A stretch of 64,000 bases of DNA from Psychrobacillus sp044762745 (lineage in GTDB: Bacteria; Bacillota; Bacilli; Bacillales_A; Planococcaceae): the NCBI RefSeq assembly GCF_044762745.1, contig NZ_JBIWEX010000016.1, positions 46,859 to 110,858 of the forward strand, read 5' to 3'. Below the pieces are notes generated by a model. It had not been told where the DNA came from, did not search any database, and saw nothing but the letters and a program-made list of their open reading frames with translations. Both the position numbers and the translations under genes were made by a program. Positions within the stretch are counted from its first letter, which is position 1, and every line of letters starts with the position of its first letter. This document shows positions 52,414 through 62,116 of the stretch, piece by piece.

Positions 52414-53235
52414 TTATTTTTCGGGAGAAATGTCGTTGTTTGTACTATTCTCAAGTCTTTCGATAATTTTCCTTTTACGATAAAGCATTTTACCTGCTTC
52501 ACCTATATCGTTTATAGCAGATCGGTTAATGAATGCACCAAAAACAAGGCCGGCAATTGGAATCATCTGAAATAGCTTTTTCCATCCGAATTGATCGCGG
52601 TACGTGAACATAACTTCACGCCAACCTTGTAATTCGGATAATATTTCTCTCTTTGCATCTTCATCCGGTTGATCAAATAGTGATAACTGTGTAAGAATTG
52701 CTTCTTTTCCAATTATGTCAGCAGAGACAAATTGAAGGCATTTAATAATAAACAAACGCTCTTTTTTGTCATTTGGATCATAGCCATAGCAAATTGCAAT
52801 ATCTTGTAAAGTTTTTAATTGTAAACCTAGAAGAAGGGGGATATCGATTGTTAGTGTAAAAATACCCCCAATACCTGTGCTAGCGCCTTGAAGAGTAGCT
52901 AGTTTTTTTCTGTTTCCAGTAAGTTTATCTACAGCAACATCCATTTGGGGTATAGGTAGTTTGTTTACTTCCTCCGATGATCGTACTCCTAAATCTGGAT
53001 AGTAGGAGGCTATTTTGGATGTGGAACTTAAATAGCTTCCACCTGTTTGAATGTATTGTCCAAGCTCATCTATAAGGATACCTATTTTATTTTGAATAAA
53101 AGTGGGTGTCCATTTATCCATTATTTTAAACGGCAGGCGACCAAGCTTCTCCCAAAACCATAAATCACTTTGTTCTTTCTCCCAATCTTCCACCTTTTTT
53201 AATTCTTCCAGTAACCATTCTTTAGAACCATGCAC
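52414..53235 (-). CDS. EcsC family protein
   Basis: This 273-residue protein matches the EcsC family (B. subtilis EcsC, function unknown). Diagnostic parts are QGASTGIGGIFTLTIDIPLLLGLQLKTLQDIA (hydrophobic, membrane-associated; key part GIGGIFTLTIDIP) near residue 115-135 and MIPIAGLVFGAFINRSAINDIGEAGKMLYRKR near the C-terminus. The usual ecsA/ecsB transporter genes are not adjacent, so this is a stand-alone paralogue. An AGAGGCG site lies upstream. Confidence 0.85.
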   Translation of the reverse strand: MHGSKEWLLEELKKVEDWEKEQSDLWFWEKLGRLPFKIMDKWTPTFIQNKIGILIDELGQYIQTGGSYLSSTSKIASYYPDLGVRSSEEVNKLPIPQMDVAVDKLTGNRKKLATLQGASTGIGGIFTLTIDIPLLLGLQLKTLQDIAICYGYDPNDKKERLFIIKCLQFVSADIIGKEAILTQLSLFDQPDEDAKREILSELQGWREVMFTYRDQFGWKKLFQMIPIAGLVFGAFINRSAINDIGEAGKMLYRKRKIIERLENSTNNDISPEK

Positions 53236-53442
53236 TTTTAGTTTCGCCTCTTTCTTTGTATACTCAACTTACGAATTTGCGAGTAAAAAGTTTCGAATGT
53301 GAGTTTATAACTATGCAATATGTCTAGTATCATTGACAAACTTGAGTATTAACTGATTACGTATATATATTAACCATTTGTTCAAAACTTTTTTCCTAGT
53401 TGTAGGTCTAATAGATAAGCACAATTGAAACGGGGTGAAATT

Positions 53443-53964
53443 TTGAGTGAAAAGCAACTGGCGAAGAAAGCGATTAAAGGTGATGCAGATGCATTTTTAG
53501 AACTAATGCATACCTATCAGGAAGCATTATATCGAACAGCGTTCTCTTATTTGAAAAACGAAGTAGATGCACTAGAAGCAGTTCAAGAAGTGACATATAG
53601 GGCTTATCGTAGTATAAAAAAAGTGAAGGAGCCTGCTTACTTTAAGACATGGCTCATCCGTATTATGATGAACTATTGTCAAGATGTTATACAAAAAAGT
53701 AAGAGGGAAGTGTTGGAGGAAAGAATACTTAGCATGCAAGGAGTATGCGAAGATTTCACTTTTTTAGAGGTTGAGGAAGCACTATTAAGTTTATCCGATT
53801 ACGATAGAGAATTATTGCATTTGAAATATTTTGAGGATGTCAAAATAAAGGACATCGCGCGCTTGTGGGATACACCTGAAGGAACGATTAAAACACGACT
53901 ACATAAAGCATTGCGAGCACTTCGGGCAGGATTTGAAGAGAAAGGGGAGATGAAACGTGTTTGA
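53443..53964 (+). CDS. ECF sigma factor (SigV-like)
   Basis: This 173-residue extracytoplasmic-function sigma factor has region 2 (FLELMHTYQEALYRTAFSYL, DALEAVQEVTYRAYRSI) and region 4 (LLHLKYFEDVKIKDIARLWDTPEGTIKTRLHKALRALR, key part PEGTIKTRLHKALR). The TTG start at 53443 is favoured by a GGGGTG site 5-6 nt upstream. It overlaps the following anti-sigma-type gene by 8 nt. It probably controls an envelope-stress regulon and its own operon. Confidence 0.9.
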   Translation: MSEKQLAKKAIKGDADAFLELMHTYQEALYRTAFSYLKNEVDALEAVQEVTYRAYRSIKKVKEPAYFKTWLIRIMMNYCQDVIQKSKREVLEERILSMQGVCEDFTFLEVEEALLSLSDYDRELLHLKYFEDVKIKDIARLWDTPEGTIKTRLHKALRALRAGFEEKGEMKRV

Positions 53965-55330
53965 AGAGGAAGAAAAGAAATTAGAGCAAAGGAAGAAATC
54001 AATTGATCAAGTCGAAGTATCAAAGGAAAAGTTACATTTTGCCGTAAGAAGTGGTTTCGAGAGAGCAAAAAAAGAACAAGCGTTAAAAAGAACCAAGATC
54101 ATAAAACGGAGTACATGGTCGATAGTAATTGCAGCAATCCTTCTCATCTCATTTGTCACTTCGATCTCTGTATCTCCTGTATTCGCTAGCAAGGTTGCAT
54201 CTATTCCGGGGATGGATCGTATTGTTGCACTTATTCAGCAAGATAAAGGTTTGACTGCAGCTATAGAAAATGATTTTTATCAGCCAATAAATCTCTCTCA
54301 GGAAAAGAACGGTATTACGGTGACTCTAGATGGAGTAATTGCAGACAAAAAAGGAATGGTCGTTTTTTATTCTGTTCATTCGAAAGAAATGGATTTGAGC
54401 ACTCTTGAATTAAAGTATCTGCAATTATCCTCAGGAATGAATCCTCGCTATCGTCTTGATCTAAGTAATTATGTTTTGAATTTGACACCAAAAGCGGGAG
54501 CGAACTTTTATAGCGGAGTGGAAACTATAGAAAGAGTGACATTTTCAAACGCTTCCTCTTGGGGGATGGGTATAAAAAATGGAGATAAGGTGGAACATTT
54601 TAATATTCCATTCAATTATAAATTAATGGATGTAGAGAATAAAAGTATTGAAGTGGATAAAGAAGTTACAATTGAAGGACAACGTATTAAACTAAAGCAG
54701 ATAATCGTTAATCCAATAAGGACGATCGTTAGATTAGAGGAAGATCCTAATAATTCAAAGAAGCTTCTGGCGAGAGCATTTGATGAATTAAAGCTTGTAG
54801 ATGAAATGGGTAGGACTTGGTCTGCTATGCCTGGAAATTCATTTAAAGTACTACCTAAAGGAAACTTGTGGGAAGTCCCACTTATGGAAAGTTTTTATTT
54901 CCATGATCCTAAGGAATTAACATTAACCTTTGGAAAAGTAGCGGCAATGCATAAAGATGAAGCCCATATTTTAATCGATACCGAAGCTAAAGAGTTTTTG
55001 GAACAGCCTTCAAAATCGATATTCTCTAACTTGCAAGTGAAGGATAATAAAGTCAGTTTTATAGTGCAAGTCGATAAGGAATACGATAAGAATATGGTTC
55101 ACTTTAATAAATTTATAGATGCTAAAGGAAAAGAATTTTATTTAGTTCCTGAAGAGCGTACACCTGGCTCTATTAATCGTGTGAGAGGAACAGTGATGAA
55201 CGATCCTGAAGTGGGGCAGAAATTCGAATTTGAATTACCCGCATTCACAACTTTTACAAATCCAATTCGCTTGGATCTCGATTTTTACCCTTCCTGGATA
55301 GAAGAAGATGTAAAGATAGAAATTAAATAA
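53957..55330 (+). CDS. Anti-sigma-type membrane protein with DUF4179 and DUF5643 domains
   Basis: This 457-residue protein has a cytoplasmic N-terminal helical part (about 1-48) that could hold the sigma factor. One TM helix (about 50-72) follows, then SKVASIPGMDRIVALIQQDKG typical of DUF4179. A large extracellular beta-rich region has a C-terminal DUF5643-like part. It starts with GTG and overlaps the sigma gene, the arrangement of cognate anti-sigma factors. The extracellular domain is likely the sensor. Ligand is unknown. Confidence 0.8.
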   Translation: MFEEEEKKLEQRKKSIDQVEVSKEKLHFAVRSGFERAKKEQALKRTKIIKRSTWSIVIAAILLISFVTSISVSPVFASKVASIPGMDRIVALIQQDKGLTAAIENDFYQPINLSQEKNGITVTLDGVIADKKGMVVFYSVHSKEMDLSTLELKYLQLSSGMNPRYRLDLSNYVLNLTPKAGANFYSGVETIERVTFSNASSWGMGIKNGDKVEHFNIPFNYKLMDVENKSIEVDKEVTIEGQRIKLKQIIVNPIRTIVRLEEDPNNSKKLLARAFDELKLVDEMGRTWSAMPGNSFKVLPKGNLWEVPLMESFYFHDPKELTLTFGKVAAMHKDEAHILIDTEAKEFLEQPSKSIFSNLQVKDNKVSFIVQVDKEYDKNMVHFNKFIDAKGKEFYLVPEERTPGSINRVRGTVMNDPEVGQKFEFELPAFTTFTNPIRLDLDFYPSWIEEDVKIEIK

Positions 55331-55354
55331 TCAACAGTCAAGTGATAACTGAAA

Positions 55355-55394
55355 AAGAGGGATGAGAAGTAGCTTGTCACTTCACATCCCTCTT
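55355..55394 (+). terminator. Terminator of the sigma/anti-sigma operon
   Basis: AAGAGGGATGAGAAGT pairs with ACTTCACATCCCTCTT with one mismatch and an 8-nt loop; the T run is weak. Confidence 0.75.
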
Positions 55395-55494
55395 AAAGTT
55401 AATTCGGTAAGACTTTAGTCGACGTTCTACCCAAAGCACCGCTCAAGATTCAAATAATCGACATTCTAATAATAAATGCTGCATATGAATAGAT

Positions 55495-55580
55495 CCATAT
55501 TAGTTGATTAGAACGCAGGAGGCGGACTTATGCCCGCAAAAAGCGTTCGATGTAGCGGAAATCCACGGTATTTCTAATTT
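55495..55580. repeat. Short remnant of the dispersed repeat
   Basis: A decayed fragment with GATTAGAACGC, GCGGAC and GTAGCGGAAATCC resembles one arm of the dispersed element. There is no motif array. Confidence 0.4.
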
Positions 55581-55585
55581 GCTTT

Positions 55586-56941
55586 TTAATACATATTCAC
55601 AATACCAACCTGATCAATTTTAAATTCCATGTAATCGGTTGGTTGAACAGTGAAATACAACTTGTTTTCACCACTCACTAAAGGACCATTATAATCATTT
55701 TCAAGTGTTGCATTAATTTTGACGATAAATTCCACTTGTGAGCTATTTCTTCCGATTTCTTTTAAACTAGTCAATTCCAATTTTTTGATTCCTTTTTTAA
55801 ACTCTGACACATTAAAAGAAGAGTATGGAAGAAATTGATTTTGTGCTACTTTTGAGTCAATCAGTAAATAATTGAACAGAATGGAAATTGGATTTGTATT
55901 ACCTGGAATATCCAAATCCATATAAGGTTTTTTGCTGACTCTCCAGCCTACTTTGTCTACTAATTGATATTCTACAATATACATATATCTTTCTTTCGTC
56001 TCTCCAAGGGGAACGTTTATCCGATAAAATGTTGTGTTTTTATCAGACTTAAGGAATTCAGCTGTAGCTTTTGTCCATTCCAATAGAGAACCGCCATCCG
56101 CTTCAACCTGAGCAAGTTTACCTTTATACTCAATAATACCGCTATCTTTTATATATTGCTCTGCAGCAGATGCAGTCATTGATTGGGTTAAGTAATTCAT
56201 TAATTTTGTATTTGTATCAATTTTACTGGAAAGGTAACGATACGTAACTCCATTAAGTGGAAATGTTTTGTATTCACCTGTCACGTAATCTCCACCAGCT
56301 TGAACGTGTGATATGGTTGCTTCAAACTTCGCTGCCAGTTCAACGGCTAATTTTTCTGTAATTGCTGTATTTTTCTCTTGCTTAGGTTCCTTACTAATTT
56401 TCCAACCAGCTTTGTTCACATATTGATACTCCACTATAAAATTTTGCTTTTCATTTGTATTCCATACGGGAACAATTATACGGTAATGCTGCGTATTTTT
56501 CTCTGTTTTTATAAACTGAGCAGTGGCTTTTTCCCATTGCAATAAAGAGCCGCCATCTGCTTCAACTTGTGCCAATTTGCCCTTGTACTCGATAATTCCT
56601 CGGCTTTTGATAAATTGCTCTGCTTCCGAAGAAACTAACACTTTTTCTAAATAGCTCATTAATTTCTTTTTTGTGTCGATAGAGCTGGATAAATAGCGGT
56701 ACGTTTTTTTATTGTATGAAAAAGTTTTGTATTCTCCCTTTTTGTATTCTCCTCCTCGTTGCACGTAATTGGATATTTTATTGAACTCAATTGCCAAGCT
56801 AGCTGCTTGTTTCGTTGTTAACTCATTCGTTTGTTTTGTAGTTTGAACATTTGAAGCCATTACAGCGTTTTGAGAAAAAGGAATACAAAGTAACAGAACA
56901 AATAATCCGATAACTAAAAGCTTTTTTCCAACCTTGCCCAT
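55586..56941 (-). CDS. Secreted protein with two tandem IseA-like (endopeptidase inhibitor) domains
   Basis: This 451-residue secreted protein has a signal peptide (1 to about 30, ending VMAS). Two domain repeats of about 150 residues follow (about 38-190 and 195-345). Each carries GEYKTF, TYRYLSS, GIIEYKGKLAQVEADGGSLL and a closing GW-x-(I/V)-SK-(E/K)-P. The repeats resemble IseA (YoeB) of B. subtilis, which inhibits D,L-endopeptidase autolysins. B. subtilis IseA has one such domain. A third, unrelated C-terminal region (about 350-451) shows no family I recognise. Probable role: protection of the cell wall from autolysis. Confidence 0.65.
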   Translation of the reverse strand: MGKVGKKLLVIGLFVLLLCIPFSQNAVMASNVQTTKQTNELTTKQAASLAIEFNKISNYVQRGGEYKKGEYKTFSYNKKTYRYLSSSIDTKKKLMSYLEKVLVSSEAEQFIKSRGIIEYKGKLAQVEADGGSLLQWEKATAQFIKTEKNTQHYRIIVPVWNTNEKQNFIVEYQYVNKAGWKISKEPKQEKNTAITEKLAVELAAKFEATISHVQAGGDYVTGEYKTFPLNGVTYRYLSSKIDTNTKLMNYLTQSMTASAAEQYIKDSGIIEYKGKLAQVEADGGSLLEWTKATAEFLKSDKNTTFYRINVPLGETKERYMYIVEYQLVDKVGWRVSKKPYMDLDIPGNTNPISILFNYLLIDSKVAQNQFLPYSSFNVSEFKKGIKKLELTSLKEIGRNSSQVEFIVKINATLENDYNGPLVSGENKLYFTVQPTDYMEFKIDQVGIVNMY

Positions 56942-57141
56942 ACATAACCCTCCAAAGAATGTATTTTTTCTACTATTTCATTAGACGCAAAGCATGGAGT
57001 TCCTGTTACATGCGAAAGCTCCACCTCTTATAAATAGTAAACCAGCTACTTATTTATTCATAAAAAAACTGCAGCCACTTGTATTTCTACAAATAACTAC
57101 AGTTACTAAACTTCTATTTTACATCTACGTTAACATGTATA

Positions 57142-58230
57142 TCAGTATGCTTCTATATTATCTGATGAATCGAGGAATTTCCAGTTTCCATCTTTATCTT
57201 TTTCTAAAAGGTAAATAGTAGTATATTCAAGTGAATCCGTTGTGTTGAATATTACTTCTTGCTGATGAATAACCAATGCTGTTTCTTCCATAATATACTG
57301 AACTTCTAAACCTAAAGTTCGGTACCTTATATTAAATTCTTTGAAGGTTGCTTCTAAATTTTCTTTAAGTGAGTCATAGCCAGGATATTCTTTGCTATAC
57401 AGGCTTAGTGTTTCATCAAGTTTTTCGCCATTTGCATACTCAGTAGCTTTTTTGAAGAATTCAGTAATTTCTTTTTCTTGTGCAACAAAGTTCTTATCTT
57501 CTCTAATGCTGTCATAGTAAGCATAATAAAGGTCAACGATGATTGACTCTTCCTCAATTGCTTCTAACGCATCAAAGAATGTAGAAACTTGTGCTTCCAC
57601 TGCTTTTTGATTTGCTTTTTTAGTGATCAAATCATCTAATTTATCTAGCTCCATTTTTGCAGTAATTACGTATTTAGAAGATTGAAGTGCTTTTTCACCT
57701 GGAGTTTTGTATTTCGTTAAAATTGCATCACGAGTCGATTTTCCATAAACACGGTAAAGTAAGATTGCTTGTTTACGAATTTCGCTAGATAATTCATGGT
57801 AACTTTTTTCTGTTACATTAGATGTTGGATTAGTTGCATACAGTTTGTTAAATTGATTTGCTTTATCCACAATTTTCTTACCAGAAGTGATTGCATCAAT
57901 GTATCCCATCGCACGAGAATAGTGGATACCAACGTTATCCTCTAGGCGTTTTTCTAACTTCGCTCTATCTTTGGCACTTACCTTAGCAATCTCTTTTTTA
58001 GCATTTAAGTAAGCATCTTTAGTTAAGTTGAAGATTTTCATATCTGGATATTTTATTTCTTTCGTAAGTTCAACCGATATTTGCCATTTTAAAGCTCCAG
58101 CATGTTTCTCTGCCTCTTTTACTAAAGATTCAGCTTTAGTAATGGATGCCGCTTCCGCGTTCGTAAAAGGGGTGAATACACTAGCTCCTGCGATAGCAGT
58201 TGCTAATACAATGGATAATAATTTCTTCAT
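57142..58230 (-). CDS. Secreted protein with SbsC-like helical region and NTF2-like C-terminus
   Basis: This 362-residue exported protein has a clear signal peptide (MKKLLSIVLATAIAGASVFT, cleaved after AEA near residue 27). Residues about 30-240 are helical, with SITKAESLVKEAEKHAGALKWQIS and KAMELDKLDDLI-type segments. They resemble the N-terminal cell-wall-attachment part of S-layer protein SbsC. The C-terminal 110 residues (EITEFFKKATEYANGEKLDETL onward, with YLLEKDKDGNWKFLDS) look like a SnoaL/NTF2-like fold. It is located next to the IseA-like gene on the same strand. A wall-bound role is inferred. Confidence 0.6.
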   Translation of the reverse strand: MKKLLSIVLATAIAGASVFTPFTNAEAASITKAESLVKEAEKHAGALKWQISVELTKEIKYPDMKIFNLTKDAYLNAKKEIAKVSAKDRAKLEKRLEDNVGIHYSRAMGYIDAITSGKKIVDKANQFNKLYATNPTSNVTEKSYHELSSEIRKQAILLYRVYGKSTRDAILTKYKTPGEKALQSSKYVITAKMELDKLDDLITKKANQKAVEAQVSTFFDALEAIEEESIIVDLYYAYYDSIREDKNFVAQEKEITEFFKKATEYANGEKLDETLSLYSKEYPGYDSLKENLEATFKEFNIRYRTLGLEVQYIMEETALVIHQQEVIFNTTDSLEYTTIYLLEKDKDGNWKFLDSSDNIEAY

Positions 58231-58483
58231 TTCTATTCTCCTGCAAAAAAAATAGTCTTATATAACATTTCTTTACATAAGCCTTATTAAGAATATGCTA
58301 TATAAAATATTTCTTCTAGTATTATATTATGGATAAATTACCATATGTTAGGTGTAATTTCAATCTAGCGGTGTCGAAATATATCGAATAATTTAGAATT
58401 GTATAAAATAAGTATTTAAGTTATTGTATAATGTTCTTTAGTAGCGGTATTTTTGCAGATTATTAGAAGGTAGGTTTTAATTT

Positions 58484-61225
58484 ATGAAAAAAAATAGAAG
58501 AATAAGTCTTCGCATGAAAATCATGTCTGGCTATTTATTGATTTTAATAATGCTCATTTTTGCCTTCTTTCTTGTAAATAAACAGTTTTCTTCCGTACAA
58601 GCTGATAAAGACTATATAATGGGTCATGATTTTGAAGTAACGACATTGTCTCATCAAATCGAAAAATATGTTCTTGATATGGTGAGGGGACAAAGAGGTT
58701 ATGTAATTACGGGAGAGGAAAGTTATCTACAGCCGTATAACAAAGGAAATAAGGAATGGCGAAATAGCTTTGATGAATTATATAGTTTAGTAGATGACAC
58801 AGGACAACAAGCAAAACTAATGGTTATTAAAGAGAAAATCATCAAATGGATCGACACAGTGGGAGAACCGATGATTAATCAAAAGAAACAAGAAAGTAAT
58901 GGGAACATGTCAAGTTATTTAGAAGGTGATCAAGGTGGGGCGACGGTAGATTTGATTCGTAGCCAGTTTGATAACTTTAGAGAAGTTGAACTTGAATCTA
59001 GACAGAAAAGATCAGATGCATTAAACCAAAATATTGATAGGTTAATCGAGGGTTTGATCACGTTAGGCATACTCGTGTTTGGTGTGGCAATTGTGATCTC
59101 TACGTTAGTATCTCGTTCAATTGTTAAAACGATGAACGATGTAATAGAGACGATTAAAGGTATCGCCACTTTTACAAATACGGGTAAGCTAGACTTATCG
59201 AAAAGAATTGAACTAAGATCCCAAGATGAGATAAGAGAACTAGGCATTGCAACAAATGAATTGCTTACGATTCTTGAGCAAAGAGAAATGCATCAAAAAC
59301 GTATGAACAATACATTTAATTCTTATCAAGGGATTACGTCCATAACAGACCTAAGTAAGGCATTCATCTCAGCCATCACGGAAGAGGCAAAAGCGTCTTA
59401 TGGTGCTATTTATGTAAGAGACTTTCAAAATGAAAAACATCGGTTTGTGAAGAGTGCCACATTTGCAGAGCAAATTGAAACAGTGGGCAGAAATTATTTC
59501 GAATTAGGACAAGGCCTAATTGGGGAGTATGCGCTAAAAAAACGCATGCATATTTTGAGTGATTTAGATGATTTTCAATTGATTCCTTCCGCTTTAGGAA
59601 CAATTCGTCCAAAAGGTATGATCATTGCACCCATTGTATATGAAGAAGAAGTAATAGCGGTAATAGAAATACTTAGTCTGACTAATTTTTCTAAAGCGGA
59701 TCAACAATTTATAGTAGATGTAATAGAAAACTTTGGGATTACATTAAACAGTGCAAAGGATCGGGAAGAAATAGAGCGGTTACTTACCGAATCGCAGACC
59801 ATGACAGAGGAACTGCGTGTTCAATCGGATGATTTACAAACACAGTCGGAAGAGTTACAAATGCAATCGGAAGAATTACAAACAATAAATGAAAAGCTAG
59901 AAGAACGTTCAAAAGAAGCAGAACTAAAATCAGCTGCGTTAAATCAGGCGAAAATAGAATTGGAAGAACAAGCAGAACGACTAGTTTTGAGTTCTAAGTA
60001 CAAGTCCGAATTTCTTGCAAATATGTCACATGAGCTGCGGACCCCTTTGAATAGTATATTAATCCTTTCTGAACTGATTGCTGAAAATGCACAAGAACAA
60101 TCGAGAGAAGAGGAAGAGAAGTTCGCTAAAGTCATCCATACATCTGGAAAAGACCTCTTATCATTAATTGATGATATTCTTGATTTGTCTAAAGTAGAGG
60201 CAGGAAAAATGGAAATTGAATATAGCGAAATGAATATCGATGACTTGCCGAATTATTTAGAAATGAACTTTAATCATGTTGCAGAACAAAAAGGTCTCTT
60301 GTTTAATATTGTAAAAGATTCAAATATCCAAAATCTATTTTGTACAGATGAAAAAAGAATGCTTCAAATTTTAAAGAATCTTCTTTCTAATGCATTTAAG
60401 TACACCGAAAAAGGTAGTATTCTAATAGAAATTAAAAAGGTTCAAAACAAGGACTTAGAGCCTGCATTTGCTAGAAAAGAAGACTACTGGATTTCATTTT
60501 CTATAAAGGATACAGGAATTGGTATTCCAAAAGAGAAGCACCAATTGATTTTTGAAGCATTCCAACAAGCGGATGGTGCGACAATGAGGAAATATGGAGG
60601 GACTGGTCTTGGTCTTTCTATTTGCCAAGAATATGCAAAACTTTTAGGGGGTTATATTACTCTAGAGAGCGAAGAAGGATTCGGTAGTACTTTTACATTG
60701 TACCTTCCAAGCTTTCCCGGAAAGATGACTGTAGAGGGAAGAGTTTTAACTTCACTAGAGGAAGTTGCTGTATCTGTAATAGATGATGGAATTTTGCCTT
60801 CTGAAACAGCAAAAACGAATTTGCTACAAGTAGATAATCAAAATGTTCTACAAGGAAAGAACGTATTGATCGTAGATGATGATTTGCGTAATATTTTTGC
60901 TTTAGAAGCTGCTTTGAAGCAAGAAGGAATGATTGTTACTTCCGTAAACAATGGGTTGGAATGTCTGAAAATTCTAGAAAAGCGGCCCTTATTGTTTGAT
61001 ATCATTCTGATGGATATTATGATGCCGAATATGGATGGATATGAAACAATGCAAAAAATCCGTTCAAATGACGAGCTGGTGGATCTACCTATTATTGCCC
61101 TTACTGCAAAAGCAATGGAGCAGGATCGCAAGAAATGTTTAGAAACAGGGGCTTCTGATTATGTAAGCAAACCCCTGGATTTAGAACAACTTTTATCTGT
61201 CCTACGTGTATGGGTTTCTAATTAA
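58484..61225 (+). CDS. rsbK: Hybrid sensor histidine kinase, RsbK-like
   Basis: This 913-residue kinase has an N-terminal TM helix, a CHASE3 domain (about 38-185), a second TM (about 190-210) and HAMP. A GAF domain (about 290-425) and a coiled coil of SEELQ repeats (about 440-500) follow, then HisKA with His516 in MSHELRTPLNS, HATPase and a C-terminal receiver (VLIVDDDLRN, phosphorylatable Asp in ILMDIMMPNMDG). The CheR and PP2C genes beside it make it a likely orthologue of RsbK, which feeds stress signals into sigma-B in the B. cereus group. sigB itself is not in the window. Confidence 0.8.
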   Translation: MKKNRRISLRMKIMSGYLLILIMLIFAFFLVNKQFSSVQADKDYIMGHDFEVTTLSHQIEKYVLDMVRGQRGYVITGEESYLQPYNKGNKEWRNSFDELYSLVDDTGQQAKLMVIKEKIIKWIDTVGEPMINQKKQESNGNMSSYLEGDQGGATVDLIRSQFDNFREVELESRQKRSDALNQNIDRLIEGLITLGILVFGVAIVISTLVSRSIVKTMNDVIETIKGIATFTNTGKLDLSKRIELRSQDEIRELGIATNELLTILEQREMHQKRMNNTFNSYQGITSITDLSKAFISAITEEAKASYGAIYVRDFQNEKHRFVKSATFAEQIETVGRNYFELGQGLIGEYALKKRMHILSDLDDFQLIPSALGTIRPKGMIIAPIVYEEEVIAVIEILSLTNFSKADQQFIVDVIENFGITLNSAKDREEIERLLTESQTMTEELRVQSDDLQTQSEELQMQSEELQTINEKLEERSKEAELKSAALNQAKIELEEQAERLVLSSKYKSEFLANMSHELRTPLNSILILSELIAENAQEQSREEEEKFAKVIHTSGKDLLSLIDDILDLSKVEAGKMEIEYSEMNIDDLPNYLEMNFNHVAEQKGLLFNIVKDSNIQNLFCTDEKRMLQILKNLLSNAFKYTEKGSILIEIKKVQNKDLEPAFARKEDYWISFSIKDTGIGIPKEKHQLIFEAFQQADGATMRKYGGTGLGLSICQEYAKLLGGYITLESEEGFGSTFTLYLPSFPGKMTVEGRVLTSLEEVAVSVIDDGILPSETAKTNLLQVDNQNVLQGKNVLIVDDDLRNIFALEAALKQEGMIVTSVNNGLECLKILEKRPLLFDIILMDIMMPNMDGYETMQKIRSNDELVDLPIIALTAKAMEQDRKKCLETGASDYVSKPLDLEQLLSVLRVWVSN

Positions 61226-61242
61226 TAGAAATGGATGATTAA

Positions 61243-62073
61243 ATGTATACTCAAGATGAAAATAGAAGAAAAGAACTGGAAGTGGACTTGCTATTGGAAA
61301 CGATTCACCGTTTAGCAGGCTATGATTTTAAACAATATGTACGTGCTTCTATCATACGGAGGATTGAAAACAGAAGAAATATAGAGAACGCTCCAAATAT
61401 TACGGTACTCACTGAAAGGGCCATTCATGAACCTGGTTTTCTAGAAAAAATCATTGAAGGGTTCTCCGTTCCGGTAACAGAAATGTTCAGAGATCCTTCC
61501 TTTTTTAAAGAATTTAGAATGAATATCATTCCCATCCTCCGTAGCTATAAAGAGATCCGAATTTGGCATGCCGGCTGTGCAACGGGGGAGGAAGTGCTTT
61601 CCATGGCAATTCTACTGGATGAAGAGGGATTGCTGGACAAAACAACGATTTACGCGACAGATATGAGCGAAATAGCTTTAGAACAGGCGAGACGAGGAAT
61701 TGTCCCATTGAATAAAATGCAAAACTATACAAAGAATTATCTTAAAGCAGGTGGGACTAAAGAGTTTTCTATTTATTATAAAACAAATTCTCACAATGTA
61801 TTTTTTTCTGAGCAACTTTTGAAGAACGTTATCTTTGCACAGCATAACTTAGTTACGGATCAATCGTTTAATGAATTTCATGTGATTTTCTGCAGAAATG
61901 TATTAATATATTTTAATCCATCGCTTCAAAACAAAGTGCATGAATTATTTATCCGAAGTTTGTCTCAAAATGGTTTTCTTGGTCTAGGAAATAAGGAGTC
62001 GTTGAGAATCAGCGAATATGCGGACGCTTATGAGGAGATTTCGACAGCTGAGCCGCTCTATCGAAAAAAATAA
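61243..62073 (+). CDS. rsbM: CheR-type methyltransferase, RsbM-like
   Basis: This 276-residue S-adenosylmethionine-dependent protein-glutamate methyltransferase has the CheR fold: an N-terminal helical domain (about 1-80), then IWHAGCATGEEVLSMAILL as the SAM site, YATDMSE, and the closing FHVIFCRNVLIYFN. No chemotaxis genes are nearby. It begins 17 nt after the hybrid kinase. In B. cereus RsbM methylates RsbK and damps its activity; the same is inferred here. Confidence 0.85.
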   Translation: MYTQDENRRKELEVDLLLETIHRLAGYDFKQYVRASIIRRIENRRNIENAPNITVLTERAIHEPGFLEKIIEGFSVPVTEMFRDPSFFKEFRMNIIPILRSYKEIRIWHAGCATGEEVLSMAILLDEEGLLDKTTIYATDMSEIALEQARRGIVPLNKMQNYTKNYLKAGGTKEFSIYYKTNSHNVFFSEQLLKNVIFAQHNLVTDQSFNEFHVIFCRNVLIYFNPSLQNKVHELFIRSLSQNGFLGLGNKESLRISEYADAYEEISTAEPLYRKK

Positions 62074-62074
62074 G

Positions 62075-62116
62075 AGTAGCTTCTATCCAATTTTCGTTTG
62101 GAGAAGCTACTTTTTC
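62075..62116. terminator. Bidirectional terminator between rsbM and rsbY
   Basis: AGTAGCTTCT pairs with AGAAGCTACT around a 17-nt loop, with T runs on both strands. Confidence 0.85.
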
